NCBI RefSeq assembly: GCF_000308615.1
Contig: NZ_BAGB01000013.1
Span: 310,001-374,000, forward strand
DNA from: Nocardia jiangxiensis NBRC 101359
GTDB taxonomy: Bacteria > Actinomycetota > Actinomycetes > Mycobacteriales > Mycobacteriaceae
Reading direction: 5' to 3'
Length of the DNA: 64,000 nucleotides
The notes beneath the pieces are model-generated. The model saw nothing but the letters and a program-made list of their open reading frames with translations, did no database searches and was not told the DNA's origin. Shown one piece after another: positions 31,207 to 40,421 of this stretch (position 1 is its first letter; each line of letters begins with the position of its first letter). The position numbers and the translations under genes were made by a program.

Positions 31207-32728
31207 GGGTCACCTCCGCATCTCCGGCCTGAACATCGACATCGAGGGTGAGCACCGGGCCGGTGGCCGGGCCCACGAGTCCTTGCGGGCAGCTGACATC
31301 GCCCACTTTCGCCCGGCATCGCGCGTCCAGGCGCATCGATGCGGGCACCAGGACGTGGAAGTCGCCGGCGCGCACATGTACCGCGACCGTGCGATTCTCG
31401 GTGAGGTTCAACGACCGCAGGTCCAGCGTTCCATCGCCGACGGTGATCTGGTAGGCGGGATTCAGTTCGGCCATCGTGGCCGGTTTCCAGGTGTGCTCAC
31501 CCATCGCGGAGCGGTCGAATGTCACCGGGCCGACGAGCGAGGCCAGGATCACGAATCCGGCCAGCGGCGCCAGCAGCACCATCAGACCGTAGCCGCGCCG
31601 CAGGAACGCGCCGATCAGCAGACCCAATCCGACCACCGTCAGTGCGACCGCGCCGATCCGGCCCGGGGTCATCCAGCTCACTCCGGCGGCCGTCAGCGCA
31701 CCCGCTCCCGCCGCCGCGAGTACGGCCAGGCCGATCACGATCGGGGTGAGCCGGGAGCGGGGACGCGGCGGCGGCGGGGTCGGCAGTACCGGTCCGCGCG
31801 GGGTGGGATCGGGCAGATCCCAGGCCAGCGGGGTCACCCCGAGCGGATCCCAGCCCGAGGCGGTCGGGCCGATCTTGGACGGGTCCGGCGTCGGCCGGAA
31901 CGGGCCGGTGCGCGGAGGTGGGATCGGTTGTGTCGCCTCGTCCGTCGGTGTGCTGGACGAATCCTGTTCTGTGGGAGTCGAATCCAGCGGGGGATCGGTG
32001 CGGAGTACGGCGGTGTTCGACGCGGTGGCATCGCCATCGGCTTCCGGGGCGCGGTCCTGCGGAATGACCTCGGTAACCGTCTCGAATGATGAAACCTGCT
32101 GTTCAGCAGTGCTTTTCGGCTGATCCGGCTCGTAGTGATCGGGCAGTCTGGTGTAGGGGCCGTAGGTCGGCCCGGTCCAGGCTGGACCGCCCGGGAACAC
32201 CCCGGGATATCCGGTCGGGGCGGGTCCGCCGTCGGGCAACAGCGGATCGGTGCTGCCCGCGGGCGGATTGGGTTGCCGCAGGTACAGCAGCCACCAGCCG
32301 GCCACCATCAGCGCGAAACTGATCAGTCCGGCCCCGCCGAGTCCGGCGCCCACCGGTCCCACCGTGCTGACCGCGATCACCAGCGCCACGATCAGCACCA
32401 GCGTCTTGGTCGGCGACTGCATACTGTGTCCCCGGCCGATCAGGCTCTCCGCGGCGGACACGTCGTCCTGCGCGGCGGGCATCAGCAACCATGCCAGCAG
32501 ATACAGCACGATGCCCGATCCACCGAAGATCGTCGACACCACGAAGGCGACCCGCACCAGCACCGGGTCCACCCCGTAGCGTTGCCCGAACCCGGCCGCC
32601 ACACCGGCGACCGGCCCCCGGCGCGGCAGTCGCACCGGCCGCGTCCGCCACAGGTGCTGGAGCTGTTCGTTGAATCCGGTCCGGCCGGCCCCGCCGGTCC
32701 AGCCGTTCGCTCTGGTCATGGTGTCCAT
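31199..32728 (-). CDS. PspC-domain membrane protein with C-terminal LiaF/toast-rack-like domain
   Basis: A 509-residue envelope-stress type protein. Residues about 28-90 are a PspC domain (GPVAGVAAGFGQRYGVDPVLVRVAFVV, then a helix). Another membrane segment lies near 108-150, followed by a long Pro/Thr-rich linker (150-315), three hydrophobic helices (about 325-405) and a C-terminal beta-rich domain (ITVGDGTLDLRSLNLTENRTVAVHV) resembling the LiaF/DUF4097 toast-rack. ATG 32728 or 32719 may be the start. A PspC histidine kinase gene lies 937 bp away in the other direction, so the two are likely parts of one membrane-stress pathway. Confidence 0.85.
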   Translation of the reverse strand: MDTMTRANGWTGGAGRTGFNEQLQHLWRTRPVRLPRRGPVAGVAAGFGQRYGVDPVLVRVAFVVSTIFGGSGIVLYLLAWLLMPAAQDDVSAAESLIGRGHSMQSPTKTLVLIVALVIAVSTVGPVGAGLGGAGLISFALMVAGWWLLYLRQPNPPAGSTDPLLPDGGPAPTGYPGVFPGGPAWTGPTYGPYTRLPDHYEPDQPKSTAEQQVSSFETVTEVIPQDRAPEADGDATASNTAVLRTDPPLDSTPTEQDSSSTPTDEATQPIPPPRTGPFRPTPDPSKIGPTASGWDPLGVTPLAWDLPDPTPRGPVLPTPPPPRPRSRLTPIVIGLAVLAAAGAGALTAAGVSWMTPGRIGAVALTVVGLGLLIGAFLRRGYGLMVLLAPLAGFVILASLVGPVTFDRSAMGEHTWKPATMAELNPAYQITVGDGTLDLRSLNLTENRTVAVHVRAGDFHVLVPASMRLDARCRAKVGDVSCPQGLVGPATGPVLTLDVDVQAGDAEVTHG

Positions 32729-32934
32729 GGTGGCCGTGCCGGTGCCCGGATCGCATCGGGGATGACCCTGATTGGTCTCGGAGAAAATCGGTTACGGCGA
32801 CGATCGCGCTACATCACGACCGGATCGCCCATCACCCACTCACCCCCGTCGACCTGCGGGTGTTCTCGCGGGATCCGGCAGCGTGCTCGTGTGACGGCAG
32901 CGGGCGATCCGGGAGTGCCGGATAACGTGGGTGG

Positions 32935-33537
32935 ATGCGGAGCGTTGAACTCCCTGCTCGGGTGATCTTCCTCAACGGCACGTCGAGCGCGGGTAAGACC
33001 ACGTTGGCGCGGGCCATCCAGGATGAGAGCGATGTCCCGTTCGTCTATTGGGGGATCGACACCCTGTTCGGTCTGGTGCCGCCGAATTGGGGTGGTGGAC
33101 GCGATGGTCCGCTCAGTCGTGACGGATTCTGGTACGACCGGACCGGCCATGATGCGGACGGTCATCCGGTGCTGGTCGTCCGCTACGGCCACGTCGGGTA
33201 CCGGATGCTGCGGTCGGGGTGTGCTGCGGCCGCGGAGTTCGCCCGCGGGGGCGATCACCTGGTCATCGACGAGATGCTGCTGTCCCCGGACCTGCTGCCG
33301 ATGTGGCTGGATGCGCTGGCCGGCCTGGATGTTCAGTTGGTCGGTGTCACCTGTCCGCCGGCCGTCGCCGAGCAGCGGGAACTGGCTCGCGGCAAGACGA
33401 TCGGCTTGGCGCGAGGCCATCTGGGCACGGTGCACGATCACGGCCACCCCTACGACACGATTGTCGACACGAGCACTGCAACGCCCGCCGAACTGGCCGG
33501 AGTCGTGCTGCGGCGAGAGCAGACGGCGGGCAAGTGA
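32935..33537 (+). CDS. Chloramphenicol phosphotransferase-like P-loop kinase
   Basis: A 200-residue kinase. The Walker A motif GTSSAGKTT is at 15-23. The C-terminal segment RGKTIGLARGHLGTVHDHGHPYD matches the pattern of the Cpt family, which phosphorylates chloramphenicol in Streptomyces venezuelae. Family members in non-producers have unknown natural substrates. It stands alone with ATG 32935, with no clear ribosome site, between two divergent PspC genes. Confidence 0.82.
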   Translation: MRSVELPARVIFLNGTSSAGKTTLARAIQDESDVPFVYWGIDTLFGLVPPNWGGGRDGPLSRDGFWYDRTGHDADGHPVLVVRYGHVGYRMLRSGCAAAAEFARGGDHLVIDEMLLSPDLLPMWLDALAGLDVQLVGVTCPPAVAEQRELARGKTIGLARGHLGTVHDHGHPYDTIVDTSTATPAELAGVVLRREQTAGK

Positions 33538-33559
33538 CGTCGTCCCGACCACGTATGCG

Positions 33560-33599
33560 GTGACGGATGCGACCTGCGGGTGACGACTGCGACCTGTCG
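33560..33599. repeat. Paired 20-bp direct repeat upstream of the PspC kinase
   Basis: GTGACGGATGCGACCTGCGG (33560-33579) is followed directly by GTGACGACTGCGACCTGTCG. The pair recurs at 37803-37842. It lies 66 bases before the kinase start. A 20-bp period is two helical turns, as in tandem operator sites. Confidence 0.8.
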
Positions 33600-33665
33600 C
33601 ATGGCTCGCGGAAATGGGGTATTTCCCCGATGGTCGGTGTCGGTGGGGCGTGTCAGTATCGAGGC

Positions 33666-35084
33666 ATGTATCCGTCCATGCCCGCCTTCGATGCCCGTGG
33701 GGTCGAGTCCACCGCGCCGCGAATGCAGCGGCGGTCCGGGGGCCGTGTCGTGGGCGGGGTGGCCGGTGGCATCGCCGATCATCTCGGGGTCGACGTGTTC
33801 AAGGTGCGTGTCACCTTCGTGCTGCTGTCGGCGCTGATGGGTGCGGGCATCGCCGCGTACGGGATGCTGTGGGCGTTCACTCCGTCCGGTGCGGAGGGGC
33901 CGGCGCCGACGGCCCGGGAGCGGCGGCAGGCGGCCGGGCTGGCGCTGCTGGGTGTGGCGCTGGCTGTGTCGATGTCCTGGTTGTTCAGCGGTTCCGCGGC
34001 CCGGGTGGTCGGGCCGATCGTCGTGGTCGCGGTGGGTGCGGCGCTGGTGTGGCGGGAATTCGACGCGGAGGGTCCGCGGTCGATGTTCGGGCTGCCCGCT
34101 CGGCCCACGGTGCTCACCTGGACGCGCATCGTGGCGGGCGCGACGTTGATCGTGGTCGGGTTGGGCGTGGTGGTCCTGGGGCGGATCAATCTGAGTTCAC
34201 TGGGCTCCGCGCTGATCGCGGTCGCGGTCACGCTGATCGGGGTCGGCCTGCTGACCGTGCCGCTGTGGCTGCGCATGATGCGGGCGCTGAACTCCGAGCG
34301 CGCCGCCCGCATCCGCAACGAGGAACGCGAGGAGATCGCCTCCCATCTGCACGATTCGGTGCTGCAGACGTTGGCGCTGATCCAACGGCAGGCCGAGGAT
34401 TCCCAGGAGGTGGTGCGGCTGGCTCGCAGTCAGGAGCGCGAACTGCGCAAATGGCTGTTCGAGGACGCCACGCCCGCCCAGTCGAGTCTGGCCGCCGCGT
34501 TGCGCACCATCGCCGGTGAGGTGGAGGACCAGCACGGGGTGAAGGTCGCGCCGGTGACCGTCGGCGATGTGTCGATGGATCCGGGCGATACCGGATTCGG
34601 GCTGCCCCGAGAGCATTTCACCGCACTGCTCGGGGCGACCCGCGAGGCGCTGGTCAATGCCGCCAAACACGCCGGGGTGCCCACCATCGATCTGTTCGCG
34701 GAGGTCGAACCGCATCAGGTGGGTGTGTTCGTGCGCGACCGCGGAGCCGGTTTCGATCCGGCCGACGTCCCGGCGGATCGTCAGGGCCTGGCCAAATCCA
34801 TCCATGCCCGGATCGAGCGTCGCGGCGGCACGGTGGTGATCGATTCGACGCCGGGACGCGGTACCGAGGTGCGGATCACGTTGCCGCGCAGTGATTCGGA
34901 GGGGGCGGAGGATGTGTCGGGTGCCGGAGGTCCGGGTGATGCGGTGGATCCCGAGAGACCGGGCGGGATGTCGGATACCGGACCATCGGGTGATGCGGCG
35001 AATTCCGGGGCCGTCGGATCCGTGGGGTCGACGGACGCCTCCGAACCTGCCACCGTTCCCGAATCCGAGTTCGGAAGGCACTGA
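33666..35084 (+). CDS. PspC-domain sensor histidine kinase (HisKA_3 type)
   Basis: A 472-residue membrane kinase. The N-terminal PspC domain (GGRVVGGVAGGIADHLGVDVFKVR) is followed by about four further membrane helices to residue 205. The dimerisation domain has the phospho-acceptor His229 in SHLHDSVLQTL. The HATPase domain has NAAKHAG (N box), DRGAGFDPADV and the glycine-rich GRGTEVRITLP. The last ~60 residues are a disordered acidic Gly/Pro tail. ATG 33666 is used although GAGG is only one base away; ATG 33678 is an option. It forms a pair with the response regulator 247 bp downstream. Confidence 0.92.
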   Translation: MYPSMPAFDARGVESTAPRMQRRSGGRVVGGVAGGIADHLGVDVFKVRVTFVLLSALMGAGIAAYGMLWAFTPSGAEGPAPTARERRQAAGLALLGVALAVSMSWLFSGSAARVVGPIVVVAVGAALVWREFDAEGPRSMFGLPARPTVLTWTRIVAGATLIVVGLGVVVLGRINLSSLGSALIAVAVTLIGVGLLTVPLWLRMMRALNSERAARIRNEEREEIASHLHDSVLQTLALIQRQAEDSQEVVRLARSQERELRKWLFEDATPAQSSLAAALRTIAGEVEDQHGVKVAPVTVGDVSMDPGDTGFGLPREHFTALLGATREALVNAAKHAGVPTIDLFAEVEPHQVGVFVRDRGAGFDPADVPADRQGLAKSIHARIERRGGTVVIDSTPGRGTEVRITLPRSDSEGAEDVSGAGGPGDAVDPERPGGMSDTGPSGDAANSGAVGSVGSTDASEPATVPESEFGRH

Positions 35085-35331
35085 GGCGCAACCTGTTCCG
35101 CGTGCGCCTACGACCCGCGAATCGGTTCGGCGAGGACGAGGCCGAACCTCGCGTCCAGGAATTCGAGCCGTGTCGGGACCGGCCGAGCCGCTGCAGTCTT
35201 CCGCGGACATGTTCGCGCGTCGAACAGGCATGATGAGTACGGGCGGGGCGGGGTGCGATGTGGTACCGATGATGGCGATGTGCCATGCCCGCGGCATGCG
35301 TGTGAGTTTCGGTCTCAGGTGAGGAGATGCA

Positions 35332-35982
35332 GTGTCCATCCGGGTGTTTCTGGTCGACGACCATGCCGTGTTCCGCTCGGGTGTGCGGGCCGAACTGGGC
35401 CGTGAATCCGATATGGAGGTCGTCGGTGAGGCGGGTGCGGTGGCCGAAGCCGTCGCCGGAATCGCCACGGCCCGTCCGGATGTGGTGCTGCTGGACGTGC
35501 ACATGCCCGACGGCGGCGGAGTCGCGGTGCTGCAGGGTCTCGAACGCGACCGGCAGGGCCCGGTCTGCCTGGCGCTGAGCGTGTCCGACGCCGCCGAGGA
35601 CGTGATCGCGGTGATTCGCGCGGGTGCGCGCGGCTACGTCACCAAGACCATCTCCGGACCGGAACTGGCCGACGGGATCCGGCGCGTGGCCGGTGGGGAC
35701 GCGGTGTTCAGCCCGCGCCTGGCCGGTTTCGTCCTGGACTCGTTCACCGGACGTTCCCCGGCCCCCGAGCCGCCGCTGGATCCGGAACTGGATTCGCTGA
35801 CCCCGCGCGAACTCGAGGTACTGCGCCTGCTCGCCCGCGGCTACACCTACCGAGAGATCGCCGAATCCCTGTTCATCTCGGTGAAAACCGTGGAAACCCA
35901 CGCCTCCAACGTGCTCCGCAAAACCCAGCAGTCCAACCGGAACGCATTGACCCGCTGGGCCCACCGCCGCCGCATCGACTGA
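35332..35982 (+). CDS. NarL/LuxR-type response regulator
   Basis: A 216-residue regulator and the cognate partner of the PspC kinase. The receiver domain has Asp9/Asp10 and the phospho-acceptor Asp55 in LLDVHMPDGGG, with Lys in YVTKTISG. The C-terminal LuxR helix-turn-helix covers about 150-210 (LTPRELEVLRLLARGYTYREIA, SVKTVETHASNVLRK). GTG 35332 is preceded by GAGGAG. The gene probably controls the neighbouring PspC genes. The 247 bases before it show no other gene. Confidence 0.93.
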   Translation: MSIRVFLVDDHAVFRSGVRAELGRESDMEVVGEAGAVAEAVAGIATARPDVVLLDVHMPDGGGVAVLQGLERDRQGPVCLALSVSDAAEDVIAVIRAGARGYVTKTISGPELADGIRRVAGGDAVFSPRLAGFVLDSFTGRSPAPEPPLDPELDSLTPRELEVLRLLARGYTYREIAESLFISVKTVETHASNVLRKTQQSNRNALTRWAHRRRID

Positions 35983-36020
35983 GTGGTTCGCACCTCTGCG
36001 GGACTTCAGCGCTTCTGCTT

Positions 36021-37151
36021 CTACATGACGGCTATCAGGATGACTATCAGGATCAGGAGGCCGATGAGGAGGCCGACCGCGATGGCCAGGGGGGCGGCGT
36101 TGGGGCCGAGGGAGGAGAGGGTGAAGGACGGTTTGCGTTGAGGGGCGGGTGCTTTGGGGGCATTGGCACGGGGCGGGCGCGGCAGCGGGGTGGAGTGCGG
36201 GCTGCGCAGGCCCGCTGCGGAGTTGCGGGCCGCCCAGGCGGGGATGGTGCCGTCCTCGGTGCGGACCGGGGCGCCGAGGATATAGGGGCCGGTGCCGGGA
36301 CCGAATACGGCGGTGAGGATCTCGTTGCGGGCCTCGGCCATGGTGGGACGGCGCTGCGGGGCGGGTTCCATCATGTGCAGCAGGACCTGGGTCAGTGCGC
36401 CGCTGCGGGTGGGCGGGATGATCTGGGCCATCGCGGCGCGCGTCACGATGACCTCGTTGTCCTCCTCGATGCCGTAGGGCGGATGCCCCTCGATCGCGGT
36501 GTACAACGTTGCGCCGAGCGAGAATACGTCGCTGGCCGCGGTGGGCTGTGCGCCGCGCGCCACCTCCGGCGGCAGATAGGCGGGGGTGCCGGTGATCACG
36601 TCCTCCGGCTCGTCGGACAGGTCACCGGCGCCGCGTGAGATACCGAAGTCGCTGAGTTTGACCTTGCCGACCTCCGCGCCGCGGTCGGCGACCAGGATGT
36701 TGCCGGGCTTGATATCGCGGTGCACGATGCCCGCGGCGTGCGCGGTGGCCAGCGCATCGGCGACCTGTGCGCCGATCTGTGCCACTTCGATCGGCGAGAG
36801 CGCATCCGCCAGCGCCATCGCCTTGGCGACGCTGCGGGAGGGCAGGTACTCCATCACCAGCCACGGCTCACCGGCCTCGAGTACCACGTCGTAGACGGCG
36901 ATGGCGTGTTCGTGCGACAGCTTGGCCGCGACCCGGCCCTCGTGCACGATCTGATCGCGGATCACGCGGGCTTCGTCCTCGCTCAGTCCCGCCGTGGACA
37001 GGACCTGTTTGATGGCGACGTCGCGGTTGAGCAGCCGGTCGGTCGCCAGCCAGACCGCACCCATACCGCCACCACCGAGTTTGGACTGCAGACGGTAGCG
37101 GCCGGCGACCAGATAGTCGGGGCCTACGATGGAGCGGGCGCGTTCGGTCAC
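36021..37151 (-). CDS. Ser/Thr protein kinase, membrane-anchored, without sensor domain
   Basis: A 376-residue Hanks-type kinase. The Gly-rich loop is LGGGGMGAVW, the ATP lysine is Lys48 (VAIKQV), the catalytic Asp is Asp146 in HRDIKPGN and DFG is at 168-170. A Pro-rich juxtamembrane segment (about 305-345) leads to one membrane helix that ends the protein (LLIGLLILIVILIAVM). Nothing is exposed outside, unlike PknB with PASTA domains, so signals must come through the membrane or other partners. GTG 37151 is the start. Confidence 0.92.
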   Translation of the reverse strand: MTERARSIVGPDYLVAGRYRLQSKLGGGGMGAVWLATDRLLNRDVAIKQVLSTAGLSEDEARVIRDQIVHEGRVAAKLSHEHAIAVYDVVLEAGEPWLVMEYLPSRSVAKAMALADALSPIEVAQIGAQVADALATAHAAGIVHRDIKPGNILVADRGAEVGKVKLSDFGISRGAGDLSDEPEDVITGTPAYLPPEVARGAQPTAASDVFSLGATLYTAIEGHPPYGIEEDNEVIVTRAAMAQIIPPTRSGALTQVLLHMMEPAPQRRPTMAEARNEILTAVFGPGTGPYILGAPVRTEDGTIPAWAARNSAAGLRSPHSTPLPRPPRANAPKAPAPQRKPSFTLSSLGPNAAPLAIAVGLLIGLLILIVILIAVM

Positions 37152-37802
37152 GGGCGCGAGAATAGCCGAAAACCATCCTGACTGGCCTGCTTCGGAACCA
37201 TGAGGTTGAAGAGCGCACCTCGTGGCGGCAGGTTTTCACCGTTGTCCGGAGCGGAGATCGGACTTCGGGTGCGGGTGCCGCCGCAGGTCACGATGGTTGC
37301 CGATGGTCCTTCCGGCTGCCGCTGCCGCATTTCGGCGAATCGGCGGCAACGCGTCCCATGAACGCATCACGATCGCCCGTCCGGATCACGGTGAGGGGTC
37401 GCCTGCCCAAACACCGACGTCTCGCTGGAGGAGACCGGGACTCGTTGCGGCCCAATTCGGCCGACACCCGCCGAGCATGTCCGGGGATCTTCGGAGGATC
37501 ACCGGCCTGCCTGATGCCATTGTCGGACAGTCGATTCGGGCTATTTGTCCGGCGAATATATCGAAAGTGACTGTAGCAGTTGATGTATCGAAGTCATCAG
37601 ATCCGGGCGTATCACTGCCGCAGCCGGGCGGATCCCGGGCTCGGTCGCACACGAGTGCGGTGTTGTTGTCGCGAGTAACCGCCGATGCGGCGATCGGCCG
37701 CGACCGAGTGAACGACATCAGCGCAGAGTCCGAACCTGCTCACCAGGGCTTCGCGCAGCGATAACGCCCACGCTCGAACCCGGCATCGGTACGCCGACTC
37801 CG

Positions 37803-37842
37803 GTGACGGATGCAACCGGCAAGTGACGGATGAGACCTGTCG
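37803..37842. repeat. Paired 20-bp direct repeat upstream of imuA'
   Basis: GTGACGGATGCAACCGGCAA followed directly by GTGACGGATGAGACCTGTCG. Both halves and the 43-base context match the pair at 33560-33599 closely. It lies 49 bases before the LexA box. Confidence 0.8.
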
Positions 37843-37890
37843 GCACGGTCACTTGACGTGGTCGGGGGTGGGGGTTCTACTGACAGTGAA

Positions 37891-37906
37891 TCGAACGTAT
37901 ATTCGA
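37891..37906. promoter_or_regulatory. SOS box (LexA site) of imuA'-imuB
   Basis: TCGAACGTATATTCGA, one base from the palindromic actinobacterial LexA consensus TCGAAC-N4-GTTCGA. It ends 58 bases before the imuA' ATG, so the operon should be DNA-damage inducible. Confidence 0.92.
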
Positions 37907-37964
37907 TTGGCATCGATAGCTGGATCGGTGCTGGGATCCACTCGGTGGAGATAGGCGGTCGAGG

Positions 37965-38705
37965 ATGGGTTCGCCCGACGAAGTGCGGCACGAGCGGTTG
38001 GCCGAGCTGCGGCGACGGATGGCCGCGATTCCGGCGCGCGGGGCGGCCTCGACGACGCGGGCGCCGCTGTCGCGGGAGAGTCGCGAGGAATCGTTGCCGG
38101 TGCCGTCTGCTCTGGGCGAGCTTTTGCCGGACGGGGGACTGGTCAGGGGGTCGGTGGTCGAGTACTGGGGTGCCAGCTCGTTGCTGGCCGGGCTGCTGGC
38201 GGCGGTGACCGGAGCAGGCGGGCATGTCGCGGTGGTCGGTCTGCCGCGGCTCGGTCTGCTCGCCGCGGTCGAAATGGGTGCGGATCTGGCGCGACTTGCG
38301 GTGATTCCCGATCCAGGGTCCGACCCGCTGGAGGTTGCTTCCATATTGCTGGACGGTCTCGATCTGGTGGTGCTCGGTATGGGCGGTCGGGAGGTGCCGC
38401 CTGCGCGGGCTCGCGTACTCGCCGCACGCGCTCGCGGTAAAGGCGCCACGCTCGTGGTGGCGGGTGGGCGCTGGAGTGGTTCGGTGCTGCGTATCGATAC
38501 CCGGATCGCCGGTTACGGCGGGCTGGGCCGTGGCTGCGGACGGTTGCGCACCATGCGGCTGGATGTCCGCGTTCGCGGCCGCTCGACCCCGCAGCGCACC
38601 GGCGTACTCGATCTGACGCCTCGGGATGGACGCATCGAATGGGTTGCAGCGCAGTCGGATTCCTTCGTGCCGAAGGTGGTGGAGGCACGTCATGCGGCAT
38701 CGTGA
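37965..38705 (+). CDS. imuA': Mutasome accessory protein ImuA'
   Basis: A 246-residue RecA-fold-like protein that in mycobacteria joins ImuB and the error-prone polymerase DnaE2 in damage-induced mutagenesis. It shows the central segment GGHVAVVGLPRLGLLAAVEMGADLARLAV without a Walker A motif, so ATP hydrolysis is not expected. The C-terminus (DSFVPKVVEARHAAS) is basic. ATG 37965 is preceded by GAGG. imuB starts three bases after its stop. The SOS box at 37891 controls both. Confidence 0.88.
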   Translation: MGSPDEVRHERLAELRRRMAAIPARGAASTTRAPLSRESREESLPVPSALGELLPDGGLVRGSVVEYWGASSLLAGLLAAVTGAGGHVAVVGLPRLGLLAAVEMGADLARLAVIPDPGSDPLEVASILLDGLDLVVLGMGGREVPPARARVLAARARGKGATLVVAGGRWSGSVLRIDTRIAGYGGLGRGCGRLRTMRLDVRVRGRSTPQRTGVLDLTPRDGRIEWVAAQSDSFVPKVVEARHAAS

Positions 38706-38708
38706 GCG

Positions 38709-40421
38709 ATGCCGGTGAGCGCTCGGCGTACGTCCCGGGTGCTGGCGCTGTGGTGCCCGGACTGGCCGGCCGTCGCGGCCGCCGCGGCGGCGGACCTCGC
38801 GCCGACCCGGCCGGTGGTCGTGCTGCACGCGAATCGAGTCGTGGCGTGTTCGCAACTGGCGCGGTCCGCCGGGGTGCGGCGTGGGCTCCGGCGGCGGGAG
38901 GCGCAGGCGCGCTGTCCCGATCTGTATGTGGCGCAGGACGATCCGGATCGGGATGCGCGGCTGTTCGAACCGGTGGCGACGGCCGTGGACGCGACCGTGC
39001 CCGGGGTGGAAGTGCTGCGTCCGGGCCTGCTGGTGCTGGCGGCGCGCGGTGCGGCGCGGTTCTTCGGTTCCGAGGAGCAGGCGGCCGAACAACTCGTCGA
39101 CGCGGTGGCGGCGACCGGGGTGGAGTGCCGGATCGGGATCGCGGACGAGATGTCCACCGCGGTCCTGGCCGCACGCCGGGCTGCTCTCGTAGCGCCGGGA
39201 ACGGGTGCGCAATTTCTGGCATCGCTGCCGGTGAGCGAGCTGGCCGTCGAACCGAGCCTGGCCGGTCCGGAACGGGTGGATCTGGTGGATCTGTTGCATC
39301 GCTTGGGATTACGCCGGATCGGTGATTTCGCCGCACTGACCCCGGCGGAGGTCGCCTCCCGGTTCGGTGTCGACGCGATCGCGGCACATCGCTGCGCCCG
39401 CGCCGAACCCGAACGTGCGCCCGCGGCACGTCCGCCCGCACCGGATCTGACAGTGGAGTACCCCTGCGATCCGCCGATCGACCGGATCGATGCCGCCGCC
39501 TTCGCCGGTCGCCTGCTGGCGGTTCGATTGCACGATCGCCTGGCCGATGCCGCGGTGGCCTGCACCCGGCTCGCGGTGACCGCGGAAACAGCTGCCGGAG
39601 AACGTCTTTCCCGAATCTGGCGATGCGCCGAACCGCTCACCCCGGAGGGGACCGCGGATCGAGTGCGCTGGCAGTTGGACGGCTGGCTCACTCAGCGCGC
39701 GCTCCGCGGCCACCACCCCGACCATGACGAATGGACCGGAATCGCGACGATCGGCGGCCAGGCCGAGCGTCCAGGAGCGTCCCGCACGCGGCGAACGGCA
39801 CCGCCGAACGGGAGTGCGGACAACACCGTGGCTCCCGGACGTGCGGTACCGGCGGCCCCGATCGTCCTGTTACGCCTGGAACCGGTCGAGGTCGTCACGG
39901 CCGGTGCGTTGCAACTCGGTCTCTGGGGTGGGGAGGGCGAACAGGAGGAGCGGTTCCGGCGCGCATTGGTCCGGGTGCAGGGCCTGCTGGGCGGGGAGGC
40001 CGTGCTCAAAGGAGTGCTCAGCGGCGGCCGCGGCCCCGCCGAACGCATCACGCTGATCGCGCTCGGCGACGAACTGTCACCCGCCGCCGACCCCGCACTG
40101 CCCTGGCCCGGTCGTCTCCCCATCCCCGCCCCCGCGGTGGTCCTGGTCGATCGCCCCGAGGTGATCCTGGAATCCGCCGCCGGCGCCCCGGTCTGGATCA
40201 CCGACCGCGGCCTGTTCACCGCCGACCCGGCCCATCTGCGCTGGGGAACCAAGGATTGGCAGGTCGCCGCCTGGTCCGGTCCCTGGCCACTGGACGAACG
40301 CTGGTGGTCCGACGGCCACGCCGACGCCGTCCGCGCCCAGATCCTGCTGCGGGACGACGTCATGGTGCTGCTGCTGTTCGGCCGCGACCACATCTGGCAT
40401 GCGGAGGGCCTCTACGACTAG
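38709..40421 (+). CDS. imuB: Mutasome hub protein ImuB (inactive Y-family polymerase)
   Basis: A 570-residue Y-family DNA polymerase-like protein. Residues 8-15 (RVLALWCPDWP) stand where active polymerases have the metal-binding Asp, so it should lack catalysis, as known for ImuB. A beta-clamp motif QLGLWG lies at 402-407. The C-terminal region (about 410-570, ending FGRDHIWHAEGLYD) is the part that binds ImuA' and DnaE2 in mycobacteria. It overlaps the convergent GNAT gene by four bases. Confidence 0.92.
   Translation: MPVSARRTSRVLALWCPDWPAVAAAAAADLAPTRPVVVLHANRVVACSQLARSAGVRRGLRRREAQARCPDLYVAQDDPDRDARLFEPVATAVDATVPGVEVLRPGLLVLAARGAARFFGSEEQAAEQLVDAVAATGVECRIGIADEMSTAVLAARRAALVAPGTGAQFLASLPVSELAVEPSLAGPERVDLVDLLHRLGLRRIGDFAALTPAEVASRFGVDAIAAHRCARAEPERAPAARPPAPDLTVEYPCDPPIDRIDAAAFAGRLLAVRLHDRLADAAVACTRLAVTAETAAGERLSRIWRCAEPLTPEGTADRVRWQLDGWLTQRALRGHHPDHDEWTGIATIGGQAERPGASRTRRTAPPNGSADNTVAPGRAVPAAPIVLLRLEPVEVVTAGALQLGLWGGEGEQEERFRRALVRVQGLLGGEAVLKGVLSGGRGPAERITLIALGDELSPAADPALPWPGRLPIPAPAVVLVDRPEVILESAAGAPVWITDRGLFTADPAHLRWGTKDWQVAAWSGPWPLDERWWSDGHADAVRAQILLRDDVMVLLLFGRDHIWHAEGLYD

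Larger units (their letters stand above)
37152..37964. other. Long spacer before imuA'
   Basis: About 810 bases without a convincing gene; open frames here on both strands have no family-like features. It carries the second copy of the paired 20-bp repeat (37803-37842) and the LexA box (37891-37906). Confidence 0.6.

Noticed and set aside
37222..37764. Open frame of 180 codons before imuA' and a 110-codon frame opposite
   Set aside because: Neither has a ribosome site, domain or sensible composition; they compete with each other over the same DNA.
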